A DNA stretch of 64,000 bases from Pelodera strongyloides (GCA_036852015.1 JAANDG010000006.1:682001-746000); one strand, 5' to 3'. Shown: positions 1-13,333, numbered from the stretch's first letter. The notes: a model not told the origin generated them from the letters alone. Numbers and translations: made by a program.

Positions 1-873
1 TTTTCTAAGAAGCTGATTTTTTTAGAATTACATTGAAAAGTTATCGCAGAGATATCGATTACCCTACACATACAATGAACAGGTTGTAAAAAGTTCAGTG
101 CATGCATATAAAAAGAGCCGATAGGAATTGTTTATTGAAAGTTGGCATAAAGGAGATCTATTAAAATATTGTTAGGCGATTAACTAATCTGACTGAGGTA
201 CACAGGTTGTGCGGAAAACCAAATGCCATCATGCAAAAAGCGAATTCCCTAAACGGAAACACCCAAGCACTGCCACATTACGATGGGAATCTTGGAAGCT
301 GTTACTTTGATCTCTTATACATTTACAAATTGTATTTTATTCGATGCAATACCAGCTTCGCTGTACTCTATGACTGTACAATGCAAATGTCTTGATCCCA
401 TTTTTCATGAGTTGATTGACCATCAGCGTTTATGTTGTTCATGACCATTAATCAGATAATGGATAATTCTTGAATTATCAGTAGATGACATTACAGAGAA
501 AGGTCTATTTTCGTTATTTGAATTCTGCACTGAATGCCAATATTTGCATGGAACAATCACTATTATGAACATTGCTCATGAGTTAGCTAGTCCTGTCCTA
601 TAGAAGTTGACTGCGTAATCGTCTTTAATCGAACCGTTGACCCAATAAACTTTATTATCCTCAACCTATTATTATTTTCATTCCTTCGAGACTTTATATT
701 AGTTTGCCACAGAAGGCCTACTGATTCATTTATTAGCAGCGTTTTAGCAGTGGAGTCAAGGTATCTCAATTATATGCGTGATATTTCCACTGTGTGTTAA
801 ATTAGCTGCTTTCCTTTGCTAAGGACTAAGGACTTCTCTATGAGATGTGGAAACGTTGAACTCTCTGTTTCAG
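1..873. other. Left-edge region with no gene seen; 5' flank or intron of the POU gene
   Basis: AT-rich sequence with frequent stops in all frames and no convincing exon. It ends at the acceptor of the first visible POU exon (CAG at 871-873). It may hold the promoter or untranslated 5' exons, or be an intron if the gene begins left of the window. Confidence 0.4.
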
Positions 874-3800
874 GCAGGTGATATCTTCGGAGGCCAGGCC
901 TCGCCAGATGACCCGGAAATGGCCGCTGAGGAGCCACTGCCGTCTGGATCACGGTTCGTTGCTATAAACATATTACATTGTTTTGGGACAGAGACTCAAT
1001 TTTGACTACTGTAGAATTCAATATCCTCAATAGTGTCAATCGTTTAGTACCGCGAATTCGTTCTATATTTTATGTATTGATTTACAAGTATTTTATATCA
1101 TGTAATCGGTCACGTTCTTGACGTCAATGCTTTCCTTCGCGATAATCGCAACGAGAATTTCCATGAGTCTCTAAGGCCAGCTTCAGATATAGTGCAAGCG
1201 GTTGTCATTGTCACGCGTATCTGGTTAAACCCAGAAACAGCTGATTATATGTGGCCAGGTTTATGCTTTTCGGTGACCTGGTCAGTTTACTGTAGCATTG
1301 AGAAGATAGCGGTCTGTTCGAAAATGACATGAAAATGAATATGCACAGGGTGGCGGCACAGTTGAAGAATGTATAGGCAAAGCACTACTACTAAAACGTG
1401 GGCAATGATTGCTGACCTATGATGTACTACTATTTTGCCAATGACAGTAGTTCTACTTTTTAATACGTCTGGAAGGTTGTTGTACGGACTCGTCAAAATC
1501 ACAGTTTGGAAGTTTACAAAAATAAACTGCATAAAGCGCCTCCACAACAAATTGTTTCATGCAAACTGGATACGTGGGCCCTAATCCAAAACAGACAGCT
1601 CGAACATTTCGATAATTCTTAAGCGCATATAAAATATATTATGTCGCTGAAAATCCATAAACTGTATAAGCCATTAATGGATAAAGGAGGTTTAGTATTA
1701 TATCTAGATCCCCATGTTTTAATCTGTTACAAGTATCGCTTTGAGTAGCTCTTACGGGCGAATTACTTTCTACTTAACTTTCAGATTTCTTCAGCAAAGC
1801 CTGAGTAAGCTTGAAATGCTGTAAATCTCTTTCTTAGACAACAAGTTTTTTTCTTGAAATCATGCTGCACGGCATACAGTATTAGAACGTTAGTGAGATT
1901 AGCCGTTTCCATCGCTGGATTTAGTCGTTGAGAAATAACAGAATTAAGCTATAAAAGATGGACATGTAAATAATGCGGAGCGCTACTTCTCTCAGTACTT
2001 TTGTTGAGCTTTCTGCGTTTGCAACTGATTCTCAACTCATTTTATGAAATTCATGTGCAGCCTTATTTCCTTATTGTTCTTTTTCCCTTTCTTGGACGTT
2101 GCAATTTGGACATGATGCGTTATTTGGTTTCAGTATTTGGAACGCGCTGCAGATGAGTAGCCGTGATCTCGGGATCCCTTATATAGTACAGATTGCAAAA
2201 TCTGTATTACTAGCCATCGAACACCAAAAGTATTCACATCTCAACACTTTGTTGGTCCCAAGTTGGCCAGCGAAGGAAACCACTGTTCGTAGGTGCATTC
2301 GCCGGAAGAAGATAGCTTTACTGGCTATCTTCGTGATACAGTAATACTTCGTTTAACTGTACTGGTTTCTAACTCGCAGATTACTGATGAAATTGAGTGT
2401 TGGAGCTTGGTGCAGCTTTCAACTGCTAGGAAGAGAAAGTTTTCAGCGACTGTGACGACTTCTCAAAGATTTCATCAGATGGACAAATATGCATTTTTAT
2501 TCTGAAAGTAGCGGATAAACAAATAAAACCCCGTTTTCACTTGCAGGGTGACTATGGAAGGGTCGGGGGGTCCTTCTGTTGAAGACCTTCAAAGGTTATC
2601 TGAAGCGCTCACGGGAAAGATGGACGTTCAATCATTGTTGAGTCACATGATTGCAGGTACTTACGTATTTGATACTTGTTAGTACCTAAGTTCCTAATTT
2701 ATACTCGGCAGTGCCTCATTTTATTCACACTGCTAATATTGAACCAAGTGTCCTGAAGTTAATTGTGCGTTCATTTTCTTACAATTTTCTTGTAGACACA
2801 TGCAATCTGCAAAATACAAGAGTAACTTAATTTCAGCGAATAATTCCACTTCACAGCAGCTCGCATTGACTTCTTTTCCAAATGCGGCAAGTTTCCATCA
2901 GCTTTTGTAGCCGAATTGTAATTTCAGTATGATAGTCATGGTCTACAAATATCCAGTAATTGATTTTACCATGTATATGTGCACTTTTGCATATATAGCT
3001 ATGAATATTATTAATAATTAGCCTTTAGAGTATCCAAATATGATAAGGTGCTTTCAGGCTGATTTGCTGCAACAAGTGAGCAACCAATCTGACCTGTCAC
3101 AACAGATGATTTCGGCTGTGGCACAACAACAACTAGGTGAACAGTTTGTGGAAACATTCAGCATTAGTGTCTTATTGGATTGCACATAGATTCGATTCGG
3201 ATGGTAGCTGTATTATACTGTATATTTTAGCGGCCCTGGCTGCAGTGGCTCCCTTCAACCCGTCTACACCAGACTGTTCGGCATCGCCCTCGCTGACTGG
3301 CATGCATTCTTTGGTAGTCATTTACTTTCTTTTCTTTTAAGAATAAGATACACTAGATTTCCTGAAAATCGATGCTCAATTTTGGAATGTGAAACGAATT
3401 GGTTTCAGAGTTCGCAACAACCGAGCAGCAGTGAACAGCAGTCATCTTCATCCGGATCTTCAAAGTTAGGTCAAGGCAGTGTGAGGAGCAGCAAGCGAAA
3501 GTTGTTCGAAACAGCAGGAACACAGGTTCTGATAGGTGTTATGATTGCTCTTCTGATCAAATTGAGCATTCAATGTAAGCTTCTCAAAGTATGCTTGTAT
3601 TTTTTTCTTGCTTGTGAGGGACTATTGTTGTCCAGGACTTTCAGTACTAATTAAGAAATTTCAATGCAAATCCAATATTCATATGGGGCCCTGACTGGTC
3701 CACTCGTGGGCCCTTTTCAAAAGTATTCATCGCACTGAAGGGGGAGGGTGCGTCGGCTAGGAATTTGCATGTGGGAACCCTTTTTTGCCGGCCGGCCGAA

Positions 3801-6800
3801 AGGAATGCGATGCCTTTAAGCAGACTCACAAAAAGGCCATCGATCCGTTTGCACGTTGTATATGTAAATATGGCCCCAGAATAAACATTAGTCTCCCTTC
3901 CCTCGGTCATCTCATACCACAATAATTAATTAGGGCGCTCATGCTGTATATTTTTGGCTTGCCAAGCATTGAGAATACATCAGTCTGTGAATTTGTTTCA
4001 TTGGTTTTTTATCACTGTGCCCTTAATTCGGACCATCGTCTTTTCTTCTAATGTTACTCGAGTCTGATGAAAATCCTAAACCTCTTCAATTTCTTTTCTA
4101 ACTTGTTATCATCATTATGCAAACAAAGTTAATCTAATACAGTGCGAATACATTTTCGGAAAAAAACCTGCATGCAGGTGAAATAAAAAGTATTTCTAAT
4201 CGTAGTGGCAAGCTAAATCTAAGTTACAAGGTTATTTGGGATTGTTAAGGCAAATAGCGATACGCATTTCCTTTGTTTCCGCGAGTTTTCATGTAGATAT
4301 GCATTATACATATGCAATATTAATGTTCCAGTTAATGCAAGTTTTGGTTTAGACATTTTTATGTGCTCTGGGTTATTTGCTCGTTCGCATGTGAGAATCT
4401 TTGATCCTAATGTGTTTTGATACTTTATCTTCACTGTTTATTTTCCATTTAGTATAATAAACTAAATCGGTTCTTTGAATTCGTCATTAAATCAAATTCC
4501 CTGGTTGTTTTCAAAAAGATCATCTGGATCACACATAATATCACTGTGTTGCAAATTGAAGATTTATATAATCGGTTCGGTTCATAAATAAACGTGAATA
4601 TTGAGCAGCGAAAATAGCTAAGTGGAGGGGGGTCTTTTCAAAGCCTACTTGTGTGCAAATTTCGCATCGATTCTTCTTCATATGCAAATGTGCACTATCC
4701 AACTTTGCTGCATTGTTACATTTTATTTGACTTCTGAACATAGCCATTTCAAACAAATTATGCATCTTTCAGCCGCTTTTTTGCCACAAACAATAGCAAG
4801 TTAATAAGCTGGTTTCCTGAAAACCTGCAATATTGGAAATAAAACCATAGCCTGTAACTTTACTGTGAACACAACTGTTTTTCTTTTTCTCATCGTTTTG
4901 CTGTATAGTCAGACACGCTCGGACTGATTCATAGTTCACATTCCCAACGCGAAGTTTAAGCATAAAAGACCGTACTTTGTATCTATCATAACAGTGTACA
5001 CTTTTCGAATACTTATTATCAAATACAAACTATGGTAGATTCTTCCATCATAATTCACAACAATCATTCTTGGCCAGAGGAGGGCCAAACACAACAGCAT
5101 TAGGTGTTCGTTCTTTTCATATTTACTTCTACGTGATAAATCACTGTCTTCATAATGAATAGCCCTCTCTTTCCTTGCCTCCCATCTACCTCTCGCACAG
5201 ACCCCAATTTGCATACTTTCTCGTTTGCACGCCCTATGCATAAATATTTGTCGCGGGTTTCCCGTATCCAATATAATTGTGTCCCCTTAGTCCTGGGCAC
5301 CTTCATTCTGGAACAGCCCCATCGACTTATGCAATTCGCGTTCAGCGACTTTGCCATGCTTTTCACTAGTTTTAGATATTTTCTTCAAATAGTTTGTATG
5401 CCGCGCAATGGTGAATTTCCACAACATAAATAATCTGGTCTCTCGCTCTTTTTCACAAATTTGCATCTGTGTTTTCGCAAGAGCGAAATGTTCTCTCGCT
5501 GTGGTATATTGATTCGCTCTATCATCTGGAATTTAGTATTTTCCGGTTGAATTGCCATACGGAATTCCAAATTTCCAGCTGTGCTGAGTGACTCAATCAT
5601 GATCTAAATTGACCTTGGTTCGGATTTTGCCTCATGTTTACCCAAATAAGGTGAAAGTGATTTGAAAACAAGAAGTAAAAAAGTAAAACAGTACTCATAT
5701 TTAGTTGTTTTTAATGAATACACTCTTTTATTTGGAATATGCTTATTTAATCAGCAAATTGCATTGGATCCTGTTCCGGAAGGGCATCCAATTTGCATAT
5801 AATACATGGACATTTGCTCATACGACTTGTTCCTCAGCCAGTCTGTGGCATCCAGCAATGTAACGCTAATTTTGGTACTGATTTTCTTTCGCTTCGAAAA
5901 AAGCCAAAGGTGTGATGAGACTGACAACATTGACCTCCTACACGCAGCTCCCCATCTTGCCACTCTTTTTCTTTCTCCCTCTCCCTTTCTCATTAGCCTT
6001 TCTCTCTTTATCTCTGTCACCATCAATCTTGTTTGTGTCTCTTACTACCATTGCGAGCCGCTCCCGCTGAGTATTCACTTGCTAACTAAATGCTTTCCTT
6101 CATTTATTACATTGACGGCCTTTATAATATCTGAAATGTTGGTGAAGCTGTTGGTGAAATTTTTGTTTATATTATTGAATCCCATCAATTCCAGGCTTTT
6201 GCTCTAATTAATCTAATTTGGACGATACCGAGTGTTTCACCACAGTAATGCAGAATAGACAATCTTGTTTGTTTATATGTACTTTTGTATCTCAATGAGG
6301 ATAAAGTCTGTTTTTCTCTTTCATACTTGTTAATTTGCTCCTTTTCTATTCCGTAACTAAATGTGGCTTGTATTTAGGGTGAACCGATGAGCAATGATGA
6401 ACGAATTGAAATTGAAGACCTTGAACAGTTCGCCGCCACGTTCAAGAAACAAAGGATCAAATTCGGTAAGATTTATACTTTTATTATTTTATTTTCTACA
6501 TATACGGACAAAGCACTTAGATGCAAGCGCCACTAAGGAGCGCTAGAGATTATTCGCCACAAATAAATACAAAGCACAAATAGCGGAATAGAATAGAAAA
6601 TGTGTAAATAACAGACTCTTGCAGAAAGACATTACAATTGCTAATTCAGCATTGTGATGAAATTGCCAACTTACGCTAGCTCTTTATCCGTATGTGTTGA
6701 AATTCTGAAAGAACTCATTTAAGATTTCAGTTGTTATTGTGTTTCATAGCCTGCGCGTTATAGTATTGAGGGCCAATACTAAATATCTATAGTTTCTGTT

Positions 6801-9800
6801 TTCGATCAGTTAGTTCTCAGCTTAATCCTCTTTGCCGCCCTATGTGAAAGCTTTGCGAGGGTGGGTGGAGGAGATTATGTTAGTAAACAACGTGAACATG
6901 AAATAGCCTATAGTGTCACTTTTTGTCGAGTGCAACAACTTCGTTCGAATCTGCTGGTTAGGTTTCGGAATAGACAGTTAACCACTAAGTATACAATTTG
7001 CAGCTTCAATATTTCCGCGATCAAGTTGACAGACCATAAAACTAAATGCACAGTGACAATCTGAACTTTTCCTTCAGGATTCACTCAAGGAGATGTTGGG
7101 CAAGCTCTTGGGCGGAGGTACGGAACTGATTTCTCCCAAACAACAATATCCAGATTTGAAGCGATGAACCTATCATTCAAGAATATGTGCAAACTGCGAC
7201 CACTACTAAAGGTGAGCACTTTTTGTAGCCTTCCACTGCCTGTCAAGAAACAGAGGAACAACTCTTATTTCTACCCGTTTAAACCGTATGTCAAGAAACA
7301 AAAGTGCCCTTATGATGATGAAGCTTGTCTCCGTGGGGAGCGGTTATTTTGGTTATCTGCAAACACTCAGTGGATTTTACGTGTGGCACCGGAAAAATGT
7401 GTTACATGCCATTTATTTCAGGAATGGCTTTCCGATGCGGAGCGGGCGCTCGCAAATGGCGCATCTATCACTGAACTGATCGAGAGTGGAGCACAGGTTC
7501 GCGTCGAGAACTCACCTTTCCCTGGATATTCGTTCCCAGTCTCCAAGAAATCTTCCCCTCCCACATTCCCCTCTTTATCATCCTATTTTCTCAAACCTCG
7601 TGCTCGTTCACGCCCGCTTTCTTCCTTGCAGGGTTCTCATTTCCTTAGCTCTAGGCCTCATCCGCTTCACAAGGGTCCCCTTCTGGTAACAACGGGTCTC
7701 CTCCCTTCATATAGTAAAGCACCACTAAGCCGATCTTCCATTTCAAATGCACAATCTCCTTCGTTATCCTCTGTTGAATTGTCTTGGTCTACTGACGGTG
7801 AGGATGTTCTGCCTGGAAAGGGGCTCTACCGCCCGCCTTCTCTTCTATCGTCCCATCAAAAGGATCTCCATAAGAGTCAAAATGCTGAGGGCACGCTTCC
7901 GCCTTCACTTGTTCAAACACTATGTGCATCGTCACCGTCTCATGTTAACGGAATACCTTTGCCTACTCGTTTCCGAAGATCACCGCTCACTTTTGACCTA
8001 CATCTGGAGAGGGACGTTCAACTGAGAAAGAGAAACCGACGAAATCCCCTTAAGAAGCTTCTCAAGGCGTTTCAGTTCTTCCACCCAAAATGTCAGGCGC
8101 TTGTTCATCTTCACGAAGATACCGTAAGGGAATTGGTCGTTTGTGCTAACGAGATGGTACCTGAAGAACAAAGCATTTGCGAAAAGACAGTTCCGGAGCT
8201 CTGTCGAGACATGGATGTCGGGAACGAGGATCGCATTCCGGGTAATTTGCGCAGGCTGGAAAATGTGACCGTTGAGGACTACGACCCGGATGCAAATGAG
8301 TGGTCGAATCACACTTGGAATGGAACGGAAAGACCTTTGCTGGGAGATTTAGGTTCCGAGTGGAAGAGTTTTTGGAACAATGACTCATGGAACGAGAGCA
8401 CATTCAACAATGGACTCACTTGGAGAGGTCAGGGAGGCTTCTGGGAGGTGCCAGGCAATTGGATGTGTAATTCCGAAGACTATGAACGCCCCGATTGGAA
8501 CACTGGCATCACTGACGCCTTGGTTGGATTTGACATCATGGATCAGATACAGGAGCTCGTTGATGAATTCGGCCAGTTCGATTGAGCAGTTCTAAGCGAG
8601 AACGCCAAAAGACGGAAGATGTCGCATCAAATGTCGCAGTCCCATTTTGTTTTGATGATGTACAGAACTTGCTCATATTTTCTTAGAATTCATGTCAGAC
8701 TTATTCAAATGCCCACGAAATTTTCTTGCCACACTTTTTGGGTCTCATATTGTAATCTTTTTTGTACTGTGCTGTGTTTGTGATCGATGTATATTGTTTA
8801 TTATGCGTGCCTTTGTTTGCTTTAAGTGTTTTTTTTTTCGCATAAACTACTACATGTTGTGGCATGCTGTGTGGTGAATTTCTGCTGACTAAACGTATAA
8901 ATCAAGTAAAAAAAGAATGTGACCAAATCAGTTTGTATGAAAACAAGAAAACCAGATTGGATAGTGGCATTGACATTAGTAATTTATGAACCAGTATCTG
9001 TTTATAACATCCACAAAGTTTCTCAACATTCTTTAGTTAAAGGCATTCGTTATTAAGTAACTGAGCACACACTTCACAGCTGTCAGAACACGGAATAGGG
9101 GGAATGGAATTGTGTTCTCAGCATCTTTCCTTCTTTTTGTTTTATTTTATCCCCTCTAGCAGCTCTTTTTTGTGCCGTGTGATCTATCCCCCATATCCCC
9201 GACCTCAAATGTGCTAATTTATTAACATGGCTTGTTCAACCAGCACAGATTTTCTGACCTACTCTACTAGTTTTTCTTAGTACCAGGGAAAGGGGCGTTT
9301 TAAATTTTCGGCTAGTGAATAAACGAGCATATAGTTACAGAGAACAGTTCGGATGCATGTTGGGGTTATTAACTAGAATTTCTTGCAGGAGAAAAAGGAA
9401 CGTGCTCCTCCATCAACTGTCTCTTCTCTGGCAGAAGACAGTGTCACTGCACAATTACTCAACTCCATTTCTGCATGCACAACATCTCTTCCACCAGCTG
9501 TCTCACCTGGTGCTGGAACTCCACTCAAAAAGAGAAGAAAGAGGACAAATCTTGATCTACAGCAGAGACAAGTCCTCGACATCGTATTCAAGTGAGTCAT
9601 TGAGGTGATTGTCCATGAGCTTAAGAATTACAGATAACTGGCAATATTAAAGCACAAAACTAAATTTGTTTCAGGATGAATCCTCGTCCAAGTCACGAGC
9701 ACATGTCCGAACTGGCCGATCAGCTAAAATTGGAACGAGATGTGAGTGCATTTGTGAATATGAAAATTTCGTTCTTCGTTTTTGTGTGCATTCTCCCTGA

Positions 9801-10204
9801 ATACTGCAGTAGCCCACTAGCTAAAAGTAAATAGCCTCAGTAAATAAAGCGAATGCTAATGATTCCGAATTGTCAGGTTGTCCGTGTTTGGTTCTGCAAT
9901 CGTCGACAAAAGATGCGAAAGGAGGATGAGGGTCCGTCGGGGTCCGCCCCCATTGACCCAGCACTTCTCCAATCAATACTTCTAGCGGGTGGCGTGGGCG
10001 GAGACCAATTAGGAGAAGGTAGGCATTATTTATCAAATCGTTTTAATACATAATAGTCTGAATTATTTATCGAGACTCAATGAAAATAATCTAGGTGGTC
10101 TGGACGGTTTTGAGGGCCTTGAGGGCGATATGGGTTCTCCAAAGAGGGAGACTTCCGACTCCCCGGCACTGAGTACAACATCACATGATCAGTCGTTCTC
10201 ATAG
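874..10204 (+). CDS. ceh-18: POU-domain homeobox transcription factor, class II (ceh-18-like)
   Basis: Sequence-specific nuclear transcription factor; in C. elegans the class II POU protein CEH-18 acts in gonadal sheath and oocyte control. Exons read: 874-953, 2547-2656, 3029-3136, 3231-3313, 3409-3525, 6378-6465, 7078-7211, 7422-7496, 9389-9591, 9675-9741, 9877-10018, 10095-10204 (438 visible aa). The Ser/Gln-rich N-terminus is followed by a POU-specific domain (about 177-250) with [27 protein letters not shown] and [20 protein letters not shown], which is closest to class II (Oct-1/nubbin). The homeodomain (about 311-371) is divergent but keeps [10 protein letters not shown] with the recognition-helix Asn. 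The start is uncertain: ATG at 919 is possible, or coding may begin left of the window. The acceptor TTTCAG at 3052-3057 breaks frame; TTTAG at 3024-3028 keeps it, so that exon start is less sure. The intron after 7496 contains a long in-frame ORF (listed separately). Confidence 0.9.
7497..8585 (+). CDS. Candidate alternative 3' exon of the POU gene (homeodomain-less isoform)
   Basis: If the donor at 7497 is not used, the frame of the exon beginning at 7422 stays open to TGA at 8583-8585, adding 362 codons. The added stretch is first Ser/Pro-rich (7500-7980), then basic (RKRNRR), then Cys-containing, and ends in an acidic, Trp- and Asn-rich tail ending DEFGQFD. There is no Met codon between the POU-specific exon and about 8152, so it can hardly be an independent nested gene; if translated it is probably fused to the POU-specific half. 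I recognise no domain. Base composition looks coding-like compared with the AT-rich flanks. Alternatives are an exonised or decayed retrocopy, or a chance open intron. Confidence 0.45.
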   Translation, partial: VRVENSPFPGYSFPVSKKSSPPTFPSLSSYFLKPRARSRPLSSLQGSHFLSSRPHPLHKGPLLVTTGLLPSYSKAPLSRSSISNAQSPSLSSVELSWSTDGEDVLPGKGLYRPPSLLSSHQKDLHKSQNAEGTLPPSLVQTLCASSPSHVNGIPLPTRFRRSPLTFDLHLERDVQLRKRNRRNPLKKLLKAFQFFHPKCQALVHLHEDTVRELVVCANEMVPEEQSICEKTVPELCRDMDVGNEDRIPGNLRRLENVTVEDYDPDANEWSNHTWNGTERPLLGDLGSEWKSFWNNDSWNESTFNNGLTWRGQGGFWEVPGNWMCNSEDYERPDWNTGITDALVGFDIMDQIQELVDEFGQFD

Positions 10205-11766
10205 AATGTCTGTTCGTGAAACCTGGAATAGAAATCCTCAATAGATATTTTTAAACAACAATAGAAAACAAGCCACACGATGAGTTTTCATTGCGTCATT
10301 TCAAGTTGTGTTATATGTGGTGTTGCCTTAATAGACTAAAATATACAAATTTCTATGCTTTCCACATTTCTTAGAGATTAGTATTTGTTTACGTAATGTA
10401 TTGTTAACTTTGTGCACCCAGCATTTGAAGTCTCAGAGTCATTTATTGTTCATCCAAAGATTCTGTAGTGTACTTTGCGAGGAGAAAAGGTTTTTTAGTC
10501 ATTTTCCTTATTTTTCTCTCATTACACTGTCCGTTAATATCCAATACTATCCGGTTTCCGTTATGCCTCGGTTGTTCTATCAATCTAAGTCGTTGAGTTA
10601 CTTGATTTCCTTTTGCTTACTTATATTCAGATTTCTCAAAAAACTGCGCTTTGGCAGAGCAAAGAGTTCCCGCTTTTTGCTCAATTTGTTTTTGTTTTGA
10701 TTTTGTCACCTTGTTCACTCATGCCAAGAAGTTTACTCGAGGATTATTTTCGAAGTATGTATCACTACATAGCAGGGGGTATCCCCAGTACACGTCAATG
10801 CCATTTGCCTGCCTTTTTACTCCCTAGTCGTCTAAGTCTCTCCCGGTTAACTGATAAAAGTATTCTCAAATTTCGTGATTCGGTAATGGTTACTTCGATG
10901 TTTCGCGTAAGTTCATCAATTAACGTATCGCATTTTCAAATTCTAATTAAGAGCTGTGCATATTTCTATTTTGCTCATCGGCTAACTAATATTTCGTTGT
11001 ATTTGTGTTTGCGCTCTAATTGTGATTTGCCACCTTCTTCTATGAATATTGGCTGGCTGTTCAGATATCCTGAACTGCCGATTAAGTGCATATTTAATCA
11101 TCTGACTTCTTCAAACCTTTATCGATTCGGGAATGTGATAGCCTTTTGGAGCTGGCAGACTTCATCTCACATATTGGATAATATGATGGGACCTGTGGGA
11201 AATCAAGCAGTTTGAAAGTTCAAACATGCCTTATCAATTCGGAAACTTTGCTTAGTGAGGATCTCTTGTATGAACCACGGTCCTCTTTCTATCCAATATT
11301 CTCTTGTCAGCCTTCCAGCTTCCCTTTTAAATTGTATTTAAGTCTTTGAAACTACCCCGGTATTTTTATTCATTATTTCGTTCCCAGTCATTATAAATTA
11401 ATGGACTTCTTGCTGCTACCTCATTAATTAACATTACAACATCCGATGATGAGTGTGTACAACCCTATTTACCTTTTGTCATTTATACTCTAATGCATTT
11501 TACCGTTGTTTGTATAGGATAAAATATATTATGTCTCTCAATTTACAAAGACAAAGTACATAAGTAAAGATTAGTTGCATGCTACTTCCAGTAAGGAAAT
11601 GACTTTGCCATTTGCTGGAGACACATTTTTTATTGGTTACTTTGCCGTGAGCATCGTTTTGTGTTGTTTGTGATAATAAATCCTTTGAATTTCCCTGTGT
11701 ATATTTGTCAAATAAAAAAAACTACGAACAGATATATGTAAGAATTACACTGTACAAAGGAGAATG
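10205..11766. other. 3' flank of the POU gene and convergent intergenic region
   Basis: T-rich sequence after the POU stop. It contains a 200-codon T-rich open frame on the plus strand (10613-11215, no ATG near its start) that looks like 3' UTR rather than a gene. An AATAAA lies at about 11675. The region ends at the convergent TTL gene's 3' end. Confidence 0.4.
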
Positions 11767-11772
11767 TTTATT
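11767..11772 (-). terminator. Poly(A) signal of the downstream TTL gene
   Basis: AATAAA on the minus strand, about 45 nt past the stop codon at 11817-11819. Position and orientation fit a polyadenylation signal. Confidence 0.5.
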
Positions 11773-11816
11773 GTCACAATCGTTAATGAAAGGTTTTAAA
11801 TTGTTGGTTGCTATGA

Positions 11817-13326
11817 TCAGTTTCTTCCTCCGTGACCGTGGGTGTGTGTTCCATGTCCGACGTGTTTTCTGTCAGGCGATCCTTCAATGGGCTTCAGATC
11901 GGCATTCGGGTTCGGAATGTAAGACTTGTCGTTGACTTCGCCAGGAACTCCGAGCTAGGTGGTTTCGTTATTTGTTGTGTATTTCATTACCCTATGAGCA
12001 AATTGAAGGAGTTGTATCAGTTTATCTGAATCACTTAAGATTGCTTTTTAACGAGTTATCGCTCATTGAATTCAGTTGTAGTTTAGTGTTGAATGTTATC
12101 CCAGCATACCTACTATTCATCTCTTTGACGCACTAAACTAGCTCGTGTGCAAGCGTATCCGGTATGCAAATGTGATCTCATGCAAATTAGTTTCACTAAT
12201 TGGATCGCAGGGCTTTTGCAATGGGTTGTCTGCGGTCGTAGGCGCATATTTAATGGCTGCAACAGAGGCCTTAATTAGAATACGTGTTGCCACTCATTCA
12301 AAACCATATTTCAAGGGACTTGAATATTTCAATTTTTTACTTGTTTTGCAAACGAAGCTTGTAAACGAAAAAAGTCGTTGTGGCGTATGTCGTTATGGCT
12401 AGTCAGTCAATTTGTTATTTGTTTATAAAAAATGATCCAACCTCAATGTTCAGTGTTCCAAGATCATAGAGTTGATTAGGAGTTTTTCCTCTTGTCACAT
12501 ATTCATCGGGAATTCTAATGTTGAAACGCCGATATCCCACCTGAATATATGCATGGATTTTTTCGATTTATTTGGTCTCGATTTATCAATTTATCATCAA
12601 TTTTTTTTCGATTTATCAAAGGAAGTTTGGCATATGAAACATATTGGGAGGACATTCTTGGAGAGTGGGGCAAAACGGAGGAGTACTAAACTACCCTATT
12701 CGCATGCTACAATTTTAGTGGAGTTTGGTAAGAAACTCACAGCTCCGAGTTTTTTGCTATCCTGTTCACAAGTGTGATGCACAGTCATCCATGGCTCGAA
12801 TTCAGTTTCATTCTTGGGGAATTTGGCGGTATTTCCCTCGACTTGGAATCGACCGCTGATATAAGTCACTTTCTCATCAACAATTTGACGGATATCTGCA
12901 AAACTGAGAAGGTGAGGAAGGGAAGTTCTGAATCAGTTACATCGGGATAGTCAGTGCTATCCCATTTTTGTGTCAATATTGGAACTTACCGTCACCAGTG
13001 AACTGTTGTGTCCTGTAGAGTCTGATTCTAGCTCCTTCATATGGAACTTTTCCGCACAGGAATGTTCCCTTGACACCCACTGATCGAACTGCAACGTTAC
13101 TCGGCACCTAAATGAAACATCCTGTCAACTTTATGATTACCAGATCATTTAATTTTTGCCTATGGCCAGACCTGAATGTTGTCAAATTGAAATTTTTTTA
13201 TTCATATATAGCAAAAGTAAACTATGTAACAGATGAATGACTGGTTGACTAAGATGCATTTACATCCACATCCGACAGGCAGATCGCACAGTATGACAGA
13301 ATAGACAAAATGAATATCCGTAACAT
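11817..13326 (-). CDS. Transthyretin-like (TTL) secreted protein, His-rich tail
   Basis: Nematode TTL family: small secreted beta-sandwich proteins, largely of unknown function; some members act in apoptotic-cell recognition or are secreted by parasites. Exons from the 5' end: 13264-13326, 12990-13107, 12741-12895, 12442-12540, 11817-11954; phases are consistent (190 aa). Exon 1 encodes a signal peptide (MLRIFILSILSYCAICLS). The body shows family hallmarks: VGVKGTFLCGK, RIRLYR, VDEKVTYISGRFQVEG, a TCEQ cysteine, YRRFNIRIPDEYVTRG and LYDLGTLNIE. The last exon encodes a distinctive tail, HVGHGTHTHGHGGRN, with six His in 15 residues that could bind metal (inference). It lies 392 nt downstream of a paralogue on the same strand, and TTTTCAG ends 1 nt before its ATG. 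Confidence 0.92.
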
Positions 13327-13327
13327 C

Positions 13328-13333
13328 CTGAAA
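13328..13333 (-). promoter_or_regulatory. Spliced-leader acceptor of the downstream TTL gene
   Basis: A T-run plus TTTCAG ends 1 nt before the ATG at 13326. This is an acceptor with no room for a cis-spliced upstream coding exon, as expected for trans-splicing. As the second gene of a closely spaced pair it could receive SL2 (inference). Confidence 0.5.

Noticed and set aside
5751..6207. Open frames on both strands in POU intron 5
   Set aside because: Pyrimidine-rich composition gives long open stretches; there is no splice or codon signature.
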